A stretch of DNA of 64,000 nucleotides, from positions 1 to 64,000 of the forward strand of contig JANQFH010000021.1 in the NCBI GenBank assembly GCA_028277945.1, in the 5' to 3' direction. Under the pieces are notes generated by a model, which was not told the DNA's origin, ran no database searches, and was given only the letters and a program-made list of their open reading frames with translations. This DNA comes from Oligoflexia bacterium. Its GTDB lineage: Bacteria > Bdellovibrionota_G > JANQFH01. The translations under genes and the position numbers were made by a program. The first letter of the stretch is position 1, and each line of letters starts with the position of its first letter. Shown here one piece after another: positions 1 to 7,456 of the stretch.

Positions 1-1
1 A

Positions 2-337
2 GGAGATTTTTTTCAGGAGGTTCCCACAGGAGGCGATGCTTATTTGATGAAGTACATCCTACACGATTGGGATGATGCACGTGCCCTTGCCATCCTAAAG
101 AATTGCCGCAAGGCTATGTCGGCTGACGCCAAACTCTTGGTCGTTGATCAGATTATTCCTGAAGGCAATGAGCCGTTCTTTGCCAAGTTAGCAGATATTT
201 TCTTATTTACCCTTCAAGGTGGCAAAGAGCGCAGCAAAGCAGAGTTTTGTGCGCTGTTTAAACAAGCAGACTTCGAGCTCACAGACGTACTGCAAACATC
301 TTATTTGCTAAGTGTCATTGAAGGAAAACCTTGTTAG
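2..337 (+). CDS. O-methyltransferase, C-terminal part (gene cut by window start)
   Basis: The reading frame is already open at base 2 and ends at a TAG at 335-337, so only about the last 111 residues are visible. It opens with GDFFQEVPTGGDAY followed by KYILHDWDD. This is the usual end of the SAM-binding fold in plant-type and bacterial small-molecule O-methyltransferases (Methyltransf_2 family), where the His of HDWDD acts as general base. A later DQIIPEGN segment also fits the family. The enzyme would transfer a methyl group from SAM to a hydroxyl on a small molecule; the substrate cannot be told. The ATG at 47 lies inside the conserved region and is not the start. The secreted cupin gene follows 18 bases later on the same strand. 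Confidence 0.85.
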   Translation, partial: GDFFQEVPTGGDAYLMKYILHDWDDARALAILKNCRKAMSADAKLLVVDQIIPEGNEPFFAKLADIFLFTLQGGKERSKAEFCALFKQADFELTDVLQTSYLLSVIEGKPC

Positions 338-355
338 TAGCAGAGGAGAATCAAA

Positions 356-811
356 ATGATGCGAGGAAAGTGTTTAATAATCTGTCTGGCCTTCTTCGTC
401 AGTAATGCCGCTTTCCTACAGGATGCCTTTGCCGGCGGCTCCATTACACCGCTCGATAAGGCTCCATGGAAGCAGCACCCCGATTCCAAGGCAGTGGTGC
501 GGTTTCTAGCCACGCCAAAGTTAAACAGCACAAAATCGGCATTTGTCTCTCACCTTACTATGCAACCAGGTAGCAGTGTGCCTGAGCATCGCGACTTTAC
601 CGAAGAGTATATCTTTATGCTGGAGGGAAGCGGCACCATCTGGATGGACGATGTAAAACATGAGGTCAAAAAAGGCGATCTCATATACATGCCGGCAAAT
701 GCCAAGGTGAGGTTTCAAGCCTCTAAAAGTGAAAAGGTAAAAGTCCTGCAGATTTTTGCCCCTCCAGGCCCGGAGAAAAAATATGATACTTGGATCGAGC
801 TTAAGAAATAA
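356..811 (+). CDS. secreted cupin-domain protein
   Basis: A 151-residue protein with a clear N-terminal signal peptide (basic MMRGK, then a hydrophobic run ending near AFAGG), so it is exported to the periplasm or beyond. The rest is a single cupin_2 barrel. Motif 1 is seen as PGSSVPEHRDFTEEYIFMLE, in which His, Asp and Glu can bind a metal; motif 2 is seen as KKGDLIYMPANAKVRF. The second His of the usual HxH pair is Asp here, which is common in cupins of unknown activity. A Shine-Dalgarno sequence (AGAGGAGA) lies 6-12 bases before the ATG pair at 356 and 359. It follows the methyltransferase closely and may share its transcript. The substrate is unknown. Confidence 0.8.
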   Translation: MMRGKCLIICLAFFVSNAAFLQDAFAGGSITPLDKAPWKQHPDSKAVVRFLATPKLNSTKSAFVSHLTMQPGSSVPEHRDFTEEYIFMLEGSGTIWMDDVKHEVKKGDLIYMPANAKVRFQASKSEKVKVLQIFAPPGPEKKYDTWIELKK

Positions 812-853
812 AAAAATCTAGAGTTCTGTTGCAGTCATCTTATTTGTTGAGCG

Positions 854-1735
854 TTATTGTGGGTCGGCCTCGCTCACCTGATTGAGCCAGCCAAAGCGAG
901 AAGGATCTCGCGTGACCAAGTTGATCTTCTGCTTGCAGGAGTGGGGACAGTCGACGATGTTGACCACTTTGACATGCAATTTGCTGGCAAAGTAATCAGG
1001 CAGGTAGGCTAGGGCTTGGCCCGATTTGACCAGCTTCTCTAGTGTATTCAAACTCTTGGAGACAAAACGGATTTCGCGCGGGTTCTTATCATCGCGCCAG
1101 CCATCAGCCGAGTGTTTGCTCTCTTTCTGATTCGACACCTGCGGCATTGGCGAGGCAAAAGGGTACTGCACAACCTCTTTGATGCTAACCGGTGCGTTGT
1201 TCAGGGCCCTTTCGTAGAGCGCATGTCCGGGACCGACACAGGTAACAAAGCGAACTTCGCCAATATGTACGGAAAACAGCCCTGTGGGTGGTCTCTGCAT
1301 GACAATGGCCATATGGGCGTGGCCAAACTCCACAGCCTGACAGGCATGCTGGTCGGTATCCGTGGGGATGAACTCCAAGCTTGCGCGGGGAAAGGTTTTG
1401 CGGATATGCAGCCCAACATCCACACCCTTTTGGGAGAGAAGGATCTCCTGACCGCACAGGGTAATGTGAATGGTACTCTCTACGCCCAGTAGTTTTGACT
1501 TGGTAGCCTCCTCCAGGTCGATGATCTCGGTAGCCCGGGTCTGTAGAAAGCGTCCCTGGTCGGTGAGCTTGATATTTCTGCCATGACGTTTAAAAAGCTT
1601 GACTTGCAGCTCCTCCTCGAGCTTAGCTAGCGCCTTGCTTAGGGTGCTGGGTGAGACATGCGCTTTTTTAGAGGCCTTGTGGATGTTTTCCAATTTGGCA
1701 ACATGAAGAAAGTATCTCAATGTTGTTGTTTCCAT
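854..1735 (-). CDS. LysR-family transcriptional regulator
   Basis: A 293-residue protein, the usual LysR length. Residues about 1-60 form the winged helix-turn-helix, with the family pattern TLRYFLHVAKLENIHKASKK, then SPSTLSKALAKLEEEL and LTDQGR. The rest is the two-lobed effector domain. It is divergent from the fatty acid transporter gene at 1869, the classic arrangement for a LysR protein controlling its neighbour, so it probably senses a short-chain acid or its CoA product. No Shine-Dalgarno sequence precedes the ATG. A TTGCAA-17-TAATAG promoter ends only 8 bases before it, so the mRNA may be leaderless. Confidence 0.88.
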   Translation of the reverse strand: METTTLRYFLHVAKLENIHKASKKAHVSPSTLSKALAKLEEELQVKLFKRHGRNIKLTDQGRFLQTRATEIIDLEEATKSKLLGVESTIHITLCGQEILLSQKGVDVGLHIRKTFPRASLEFIPTDTDQHACQAVEFGHAHMAIVMQRPPTGLFSVHIGEVRFVTCVGPGHALYERALNNAPVSIKEVVQYPFASPMPQVSNQKESKHSADGWRDDKNPREIRFVSKSLNTLEKLVKSGQALAYLPDYFASKLHVKVVNIVDCPHSCKQKINLVTRDPSRFGWLNQVSEADPQ

Positions 1736-1743
1736 ATTGGAAA

Positions 1744-1774
1744 CTATTATTCAAAAAGATTCACTTTTGCAATA
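1744..1774 (-). promoter_or_regulatory. LysR gene promoter and overlapping inverted repeat
   Basis: On the minus strand TTGCAA (1772-1767) and TAATAG (1749-1744) are 17 bases apart and end 8 bases before the ATG of the LysR gene. An imperfect inverted repeat, TATTCAAAA (1748-1756) and TTTTGCAATA (1765-1774), overlaps both hexamers. It includes a T-N11-A type arrangement as expected for a LysR autoregulatory site. Promoter and operator are predictions from sequence alone. Confidence 0.45.
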
Positions 1775-1868
1775 GCTCCTTTTACTCTATAAGACCGTGG
1801 TCCAAACGCGTCAGCCAGGTTTTATAACAACTATTTGATTTTATTGAAAATATATTGATACAGCGGAT

Positions 1869-3224
1869 ATGTTGGCTAAAATTGCTCAGGTTTTGACGAG
1901 CTGGAGTACCCGTTGGGTGCCGGATGCCTTTGTCATTGCCATCATCCTAACCTTTTTTACCGCTGGCCTGGTCTGGGTAGTCACTCCAGCTGGACCATTC
2001 GAGATCATAAAATACTGGGGGGATGGTTTTTGGACCCTGCTTACCTTTTCCATGCAGATGTGTCTGATCATCATGACCGGTTACATCGTTGGCGTGGCGC
2101 CACCGGTGAAGAAGCTGCTTAACCGAATAGCGAACCTAGCCAAATCGCCGCAATCAGCGGTGACGTTAACAGCGCTCGTAGCCATGGTTTTGTGTGCCAT
2201 CAACTGGGGTATGGGGCTGATCACCAGCGCTATTCTGGTGCGCTTTGTTGCCACCTCCACGGCCCAGCGAGGCATTCGCGTAGATTATCGGCTGCTTGTT
2301 GCCTGTGCCTATCTTGGTATGGCAGCCACCTGGCATGCGGGTCTGTCTGGTTCTGTAACTCTATTGGTGGCCACACCAGAGCACTTTATGCAGGGTGATT
2401 TGGGCATTATTCCAACGACCGCAACCACCTTTCATCCTTTTAACATCACGCTCGTGCTTATTGTTATTGCCCTGCTCTCGGCCATGGCGTGGAAACTACA
2501 CCCAAGTGATGATCAGGTCGTCACGGTGGCGCCAAACTTGGTAGAGATGAGCCATCGTCACAAATCCCTGGAAAAAGCGGAGGACTCCCCAGCCGCCTAT
2601 ATCGAAAGTTCTCGCTGGCTCTCTTTAGTATTAGGATTTTTCGGCGTCATCTGGCTTGGCATCTATTTTTATCAGAACGGTTTCAAGCCAACGCTTAACG
2701 TAATCAATCTTATCTTTCTTACCGCGGGTATTTTGCTACATCGCACTCCTAAGTTATTTATCAAGGCTGCAGAGGAGGGCAGCAAATTCTTGTGGTATGT
2801 GATTATTCAATTTCCGCTCTACGCGGGTATTTTTGGTATGGTGAAGTATTCCGGCTTTCAGGATGTTGCTGGTCAGTTCATTGCCTCGATTGCCTCGGCA
2901 AGCACCTTTCCACTGCTCACCTGTTGGTACTCCGGGCTGTTGAACTACATTGTTCCCAGCGGTGGCGGTCAGTGGGCAGTTCAGGCCCCTTACACCATGG
3001 CCGCGGCTGCAGAGTTAGGAGTCTCGCCGAGTTTAACCGTATTAGCCTTTGCCTGGGGCGAGATGATTACCGATGGCATACAACCCTTTTTCTGCATCCC
3101 GCTTCTTGGTATAACCGGTGTCGGCTTTCGCGATATCATGGGATTTTTGCTGATTTTCTTCATTGTTTATGCATCTGTGGTTTCAGCCGCTTTTCTCTTG
3201 GTTCCCTATTTGAATCTATTCTGA
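1869..3224 (+). CDS. atoE: short-chain fatty acid transporter, AtoE family
   Basis: A 451-residue integral membrane protein with about ten to twelve hydrophobic helices. The start (WVPDAFVIAIILTFFTAGLV) and the segments ALVAMVLCAINWGMGLI, YLGMAATWHAGLSGSVTLL and NYIVPSGGGQWAVQAP are typical of the AtoE/short-chain fatty acid transporter family, which takes up acids such as acetoacetate or butyrate. It is followed after 10 bases by an acyl-CoA synthetase, so the pair likely imports and activates one acid, under the divergent LysR regulator. The ribosome-binding site is weak (AGCGGA). The precise substrate is inferred from the family, not from the sequence. Confidence 0.85.
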   Translation: MLAKIAQVLTSWSTRWVPDAFVIAIILTFFTAGLVWVVTPAGPFEIIKYWGDGFWTLLTFSMQMCLIIMTGYIVGVAPPVKKLLNRIANLAKSPQSAVTLTALVAMVLCAINWGMGLITSAILVRFVATSTAQRGIRVDYRLLVACAYLGMAATWHAGLSGSVTLLVATPEHFMQGDLGIIPTTATTFHPFNITLVLIVIALLSAMAWKLHPSDDQVVTVAPNLVEMSHRHKSLEKAEDSPAAYIESSRWLSLVLGFFGVIWLGIYFYQNGFKPTLNVINLIFLTAGILLHRTPKLFIKAAEEGSKFLWYVIIQFPLYAGIFGMVKYSGFQDVAGQFIASIASASTFPLLTCWYSGLLNYIVPSGGGQWAVQAPYTMAAAAELGVSPSLTVLAFAWGEMITDGIQPFFCIPLLGITGVGFRDIMGFLLIFFIVYASVVSAAFLLVPYLNLF

Positions 3225-3234
3225 GGAGTTGAAA

Positions 3235-5289
3235 ATGACAGCAAAGATCAACGTAGCAGAACTTACAGAGCGAGGTTGTGCAGCTGCCAAAGCAGAGAAG
3301 CTCACCTCACAGGTGAACGGATTGCTAAGAGAGTTACCAGCGGCACAATGTTGGCAGAAGATTTCCAAAGAGTTGCTAACTCCAGCCGATTCCTTTGAAC
3401 TGCACCGATTTTTCTTTGAGACAGTGTATGCAGAGTGGCAGGCGGAAAAATCAGGGCCGCCACCGGCATGGTTGCCATCCGAGAGAGAGCTGCAACAGAG
3501 CAACATTGGCAGGATGATGCAGGAGAAGGGCATGGCATCCTATACAGATTTTCATAAGTGGTCGGTAGAAAACCGTGAGACCTTTTGGCAGGAGCTTATC
3601 GACAAACTCGGGATTGATTTCGATGCTTCTTACAATAGCATTGTCGATCTTTCGGGTGGGGTAGACGCTCCCCAGTGGTTGCCTGGTGCCAAGTTCAACA
3701 TTGCCCGCAGCTGCTTTCCAGAGGCGCAAAAAAACGAAGTTGCCATCGTCTATAAAGCAGAAGGTGGCGCCATACAAAAGATGAGCTACGATGCATTAGA
3801 CCGCCTCTCCAACCGTGTGGCCAACAGTTTGGTGCAAGCAGGGTTCAAGGCTGGTGATGCCATTGCCATTGATATGTTGATGACGGTTGAGGCTGTGGCG
3901 ATCTATCTTGGTATTGTCAAGGCAGGTTGTGCGGTTATTGGTATAGCGGATAGTTTTGCGCCCGATGAAATTGCCACGCGTCTACGTATTGGTAAGGCCA
4001 AAGGTATTTTTACCCAGGACTTCATTCTGCGTGGGAGCAAGTCTTTGCCCATGTACGAAAAGGTGACAAAAGCAGAGGCGCCGCGAGCCATTGTCTTGCC
4101 AGCAAAAGATAAAGTGACGCTCGAGTTACGTAGCGGTGATATCAGCTGGAAAGATTTCTTGGTAAACAACGAAGTGTTTGATCTGGTGCCGGCTGATCCA
4201 CACAATGCCACCAACATCCTCTTCTCCTCAGGTACCACGGGGGATCCTAAAGCGATTCCCTGGACGCAGACCACACCTCTTAAGTGCGGGGTTGATGCTT
4301 ACCTGCATCACGACATCCAACCTGGAGATGTGTTGGCTTGGCCTACCAGCCTTGGCTGGATGATGGGACCGTGGTTGATCTATGCGGCGCTACTCAATAA
4401 GGCGAGCATGGCGCTCTACTACGGTGTGCCTACAGGCAAAGAGTTTGCCCAGTTTGTCCAAGATGCCAAAATCACCATGCTTGGCGTGGTGCCCAGTTTG
4501 GTAAAAGCGTGGAAAAACAGCGGCTGCCTCAAGGGCTTGGATTGGAGCGGCATCAAGATCTTTAGCTCTACAGGTGAGTGCTCCAATGCAGAGGATATGC
4601 TCTTTTTAATGGCCTCTGCCGGTTACAAACCGGTGATTGAGTACTGCGGTGGTACAGAGATTGGTGGCGGCTATATTACCGGTACCGTGGTGCAACCTGC
4701 TTCGCCCGCTACCTTTTCAACCGCATCCCTAGGTTTGGATCTGCAGATCTTGGATGAGGCTGGCAAGCCGGCGGATAACGGCGAGGTCTTTGTAGTGCCG
4801 CCCTCCATCGGCTTATCGACGGAGTTGCTCAACCGCGATCACCACGAGGTCTATTATAATGGTACGCCCACAGGTCCTCATGGGGAGGTGCTACGGCGTC
4901 ATGGCGATCAGATGGAACGTCTTGCCGGTGGCTTTTTCCGTGCGCATGGCCGAGCCGATGACACCATGAACCTTGGTGGCATTAAGATAAGCTCCGCAGA
5001 GATCGAGAGGGTATTGAACAGCTTACCTGAGGTACACGAGACCGCAGCTATTGCTGTACCCCCTAAAGGGGGTGGCCCGAGTCTGTTGGTTATCTACACG
5101 GTAACCAAGCCAGATAGTGACGTGAACAAAGAAGAGCTCAAGGGGAAGATGCAGCAGGTGATCAAGAGCCATTTAAACCCGCTGTTTAAGATTCACGAGG
5201 CTGTGTTGATTGAGGCGCTGCCAAGAACCGCGTCCAACAAAGTCATGCGCCGCGTCCTCAGAGCGGAGTTTGTGAAGACAATCAAGTAG
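3235..5289 (+). CDS. AMP-forming acyl-CoA synthetase (ACAS-like)
   Basis: A 684-residue member of the ANL superfamily: acid + ATP + CoA gives acyl-CoA + AMP + PPi. The N-terminal third contains an ACAS_N-like segment (FHKWSVENRETFWQELIDKL). The phosphate loop is ILFSSGTTGDPKAIPWTQ near residue 331. The hinge region reads GRADDTMNLGGIKISSAEIE near 571, and the C-terminal catalytic Lys is in RTASNKVMRR near 664. The SSGTTGDPKAIPWTQ wording is close to that of plant peroxisomal acyl-activating enzymes AAE17/18, from memory. The start is taken as ATG 3235 because AGGAG sits at 3224-3228; an upstream TTG at 3229 is in frame but too close to it. It is co-oriented with the AtoE-type transporter, so a short-chain acid such as acetoacetate or butyrate is the likely substrate. 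Confidence 0.85.
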   Translation: MTAKINVAELTERGCAAAKAEKLTSQVNGLLRELPAAQCWQKISKELLTPADSFELHRFFFETVYAEWQAEKSGPPPAWLPSERELQQSNIGRMMQEKGMASYTDFHKWSVENRETFWQELIDKLGIDFDASYNSIVDLSGGVDAPQWLPGAKFNIARSCFPEAQKNEVAIVYKAEGGAIQKMSYDALDRLSNRVANSLVQAGFKAGDAIAIDMLMTVEAVAIYLGIVKAGCAVIGIADSFAPDEIATRLRIGKAKGIFTQDFILRGSKSLPMYEKVTKAEAPRAIVLPAKDKVTLELRSGDISWKDFLVNNEVFDLVPADPHNATNILFSSGTTGDPKAIPWTQTTPLKCGVDAYLHHDIQPGDVLAWPTSLGWMMGPWLIYAALLNKASMALYYGVPTGKEFAQFVQDAKITMLGVVPSLVKAWKNSGCLKGLDWSGIKIFSSTGECSNAEDMLFLMASAGYKPVIEYCGGTEIGGGYITGTVVQPASPATFSTASLGLDLQILDEAGKPADNGEVFVVPPSIGLSTELLNRDHHEVYYNGTPTGPHGEVLRRHGDQMERLAGGFFRAHGRADDTMNLGGIKISSAEIERVLNSLPEVHETAAIAVPPKGGGPSLLVIYTVTKPDSDVNKEELKGKMQQVIKSHLNPLFKIHEAVLIEALPRTASNKVMRRVLRAEFVKTIK

Positions 5290-5326
5290 TTAAAGACTCA
5301 TGAGTTTGCGGCGTACAAAATAGATA

Positions 5327-5360
5327 TTGATTTTACGTTTTTTACGTATATACTTACGTT
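5327..5360 (+). promoter_or_regulatory. promoter and TTACGT operator of the HTH-MNT/HEPN operon
   Basis: TTGATT (5327-5332) and TATACT (5349-5354) are 16 bases apart, and the -10 ends 8 bases before the ATG at 5363. Three TTACGT copies (5333-5338, 5342-5347, 5354-5359) cover the promoter. The inverted repeat ACGTA-6-TACGT (5344-5359) encloses the -10. This is what an autorepressing HTH antitoxin would bind. Absence of any Shine-Dalgarno sequence suggests a leaderless or nearly leaderless transcript. Confidence 0.5.
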
Positions 5361-5362
5361 AA

Positions 5363-5974
5363 ATGCGTAAAAAAAGAAATATCGATGCCCTTTTTCCTCA
5401 TATCCGTCAGTCAATCCTGAGCACGCTGCTTCTCTCTCCGGATAAGTGGTGGTATTTGAGTGGGCTTGCCAAGCAGCTTGGGGTGACACCTTCCACTCTG
5501 CAAAAGGAACTTGTATCCCTTACCGAGGCAGGCATTTTGAGGAGTCGTCAGGACGGCAACCGCGTCTACTATCAAGCTGACGAAACTTGTCCTTTTCTAA
5601 GCGAACTTCAGGGCTTGATGCTGAAAACCACTGGCTTGGTTGACGAACTTAAACACACACTCAAGCGCTTTAAAAAGAATATTGCTGTTGCGTTTGTCTA
5701 TGGATCTGTTGCTCGTGGTGAGGAGCTTTCAACGAGCGATGTGGATTTGATGATCATTGGCAACATTGGGCTTGCCGAGCTTGCTCCAGCTCTGAATAGG
5801 GCCGAAAGTAAGATCCGCAGAGAGGTCAACGCTTCTACTTACAGCCCTGAGGAATTTGCGAAAAAAGCGGCGGAAAAGCAACATTTTATTCAAACGCTAC
5901 TCGACGAAGAAAAACTATTCGTGGTAGGTAACAGTGATGACTTGGAGGCAGTTATTAAGAGAAAAGCGGGTTGA
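5363..5974 (+). CDS. winged-HTH/MNT-family nucleotidyltransferase (antitoxin-like)
   Basis: A 203-residue protein. Residues about 10-80 form an ArsR-like winged helix (LSGLAKQLGVTPSTLQKELV, then GILRSRQDGNRVYYQ). Residues about 100-190 form a minimal nucleotidyltransferase with the complete GSx10DxD signature in GSVARGEELSTSDVDLMIIG. MNT proteins paired with HEPN proteins act as antitoxins; in the Shewanella MntA/HepT pair the MNT protein adenylylates a Tyr of the toxin. The next gene overlaps this one by 38 bases and encodes a HEPN-like protein, fitting such a pair. Here the DNA-binding domain is fused to the MNT domain, so one polypeptide could both repress the operon and modify the partner. 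Role in toxin control is inferred from the arrangement. Confidence 0.8.
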   Translation: MRKKRNIDALFPHIRQSILSTLLLSPDKWWYLSGLAKQLGVTPSTLQKELVSLTEAGILRSRQDGNRVYYQADETCPFLSELQGLMLKTTGLVDELKHTLKRFKKNIAVAFVYGSVARGEELSTSDVDLMIIGNIGLAELAPALNRAESKIRREVNASTYSPEEFAKKAAEKQHFIQTLLDEEKLFVVGNSDDLEAVIKRKAG

Positions 5975-6365
5975 AAAGCGTCCGGCGGATAAAGTTGAAA
6001 TAGATCAGCTGCGGACTATGGTTGAGCGGCAGTTAAAGGATGCTGCTATCTCGGCGCTTTCTGAGGAACAGCGTTTTATCATTGCCTATGATGCCGCCCG
6101 TCTGATCGCTACCATGGCGATCCGCTCCGCAGGATACAGGGTTAAGGAGCATCACGGATTTCACTACAACACCTTCCAAGCGTTTCGAATTGCGTTAGGC
6201 TCAAGTATTGCGGATATCACTGCCTACCTGGATCAGTGTCGTAAGAAACGTAACCTTTTAACTTACGATGCACCGTACAGCGTGGCGACGACAGAAGTCG
6301 ATGAACTCTTACAAAAAGTAAAGGCACTTAAACAGACCGTTGAAATTTGGATTGCTGATCACTGA
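5937..6365 (+). CDS. HEPN-like partner of the MNT protein
   Basis: A 142-residue, mostly helical protein that overlaps the upstream MNT gene by 38 bases in another frame. Start is taken as ATG 5937; a GTG at 5934 is the alternative. The C-terminal half has the HEPN-type pattern RKKRNLLTYD near residues 102-111. The Arg-Asn pair of the RNx3-4H RNase motif is present, but a Tyr stands where the catalytic His of classic HEPN toxins is found. Many HEPN proteins coupled to MNT domains, possibly the SAV_6107-like branch, look like this. It may be a toxin, an inactive HEPN partner, or the Tyr may be the target of nucleotidylation. Classification rests on the motif and on gene pairing. Confidence 0.65.
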   Translation: MTWRQLLREKRVEKRPADKVEIDQLRTMVERQLKDAAISALSEEQRFIIAYDAARLIATMAIRSAGYRVKEHHGFHYNTFQAFRIALGSSIADITAYLDQCRKKRNLLTYDAPYSVATTEVDELLQKVKALKQTVEIWIADH

Positions 6366-6387
6366 CGAATTTTGTTAAAAGGTGATT

Positions 6388-7398
6388 ATGGAGGTAGGCA
6401 AGCTCAAGATCGATATGCCGCTCTACTTTGCGCCGCTTGCGGGCATTAGTACGATCGGTCTGCGCACGCTTATGCGTGAGCTCGGCTGTGGGGTGACCAC
6501 TACCGAGCTTGTCTCTTGCGAAGCGATGATCCGTACCAACCCGCGCACAAAGAGGATGATCCGTCTCAGTGACGTAGAACGCCCTGCAGGCGTACAGATC
6601 TTTGGCCACGACCCCGTAGCCATGGCTGAAACCGCGAGAATGATCGAGGCAAATGGCGCTGATTTTGTTGATATCAACTTAGGCTGTCCTGTGCGTAAAA
6701 TCGTTAAGCAAGGGGCGGGTGCAGCGCTGCTGCAAGATGAAGACGCCTTGGGCGCCATCCTTGAGGCGGTTCGCAAAGCCATTACCATTCCACTAACGAT
6801 AAAAATCCGTACAGGATTCTACTCCGACAAGTTGACCTATGAGAAGGTTATTGCTTTGGCTTACAACTGTGGTGTGCAAGCCGTGGCCATCCATGGTCGC
6901 AGTCGTGAACAGGGTTTTGAGGGGGAGGCCGATTGGGATGTCATTCGTGATGCCAAGGCAAAATCACCGCTGCCGATCATTGGCAACGGCGACCTGACCC
7001 ACTACCAAAAGGCGATCGATTGCTGGCAACAGAGCGGTTGCGACGGCATTATGATTGGTCGTGGGGCACTACGCAATCCATGGATCTTTTTGGAGATCCG
7101 TGCAGCCTTGGCAGGCGGCAATCCAGAGCTTATAGAGCGCGATAGTGTGGCTGTGGTTCAACGCTTAGCAGAGTTGTTGCAACTCTATGAAGAACCACGC
7201 TTTCAGCTGTTACAACTTAAGAAGGCGATCGCGTGGTTTTGTACGGGCATGAGAGATAGCAGCCGTTTCCGTGCAGAGCTGTTTAAGCTTGGTGACTTTG
7301 CAGCTGTGATCGATCTTGGCGTAGCCTTTTTTGCCAAACAACGGTGGCAGGGAGGCATACAAGAGCGAGAACGCTTTCTCATGGCCGGCCACGGCTGA
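6388..7398 (+). CDS. dus: tRNA-dihydrouridine synthase, DusB-like
   Basis: A 336-residue FMN enzyme that reduces uridine to dihydrouridine in the tRNA D-loop. The TIM-barrel start YFAPLAGISTIGLRTLMREL, the active-site segment VDINLGCPVRKIVKQGAGAA with the catalytic Cys near residue 99, TIKIRTGF, AVAIHGRSREQGFEG and GIMIGRGALRNPWIF are all Dus hallmarks. A C-terminal helical tRNA-binding domain follows. Start is taken as ATG 6388 because AAAGGTG sits just before it; GTG 6382 is the alternative. It lies 22 bases after the HEPN gene on the same strand and may be read from the same transcript, although the functions are not obviously linked. Confidence 0.9.
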   Translation: MEVGKLKIDMPLYFAPLAGISTIGLRTLMRELGCGVTTTELVSCEAMIRTNPRTKRMIRLSDVERPAGVQIFGHDPVAMAETARMIEANGADFVDINLGCPVRKIVKQGAGAALLQDEDALGAILEAVRKAITIPLTIKIRTGFYSDKLTYEKVIALAYNCGVQAVAIHGRSREQGFEGEADWDVIRDAKAKSPLPIIGNGDLTHYQKAIDCWQQSGCDGIMIGRGALRNPWIFLEIRAALAGGNPELIERDSVAVVQRLAELLQLYEEPRFQLLQLKKAIAWFCTGMRDSSRFRAELFKLGDFAAVIDLGVAFFAKQRWQGGIQERERFLMAGHG

Positions 7399-7456
7399 GC
7401 CTACCGTTAAGGCACTTACACCCCTTTGTAAAAGACAGCATTGTACAAGGACGTGC

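Noticed and set aside
2792-3232. 146-codon frame within the fatty acid transporter gene
   Set aside because: Frame +1 shadow of a membrane protein gene; Cys/Trp/Arg-rich product without motifs.
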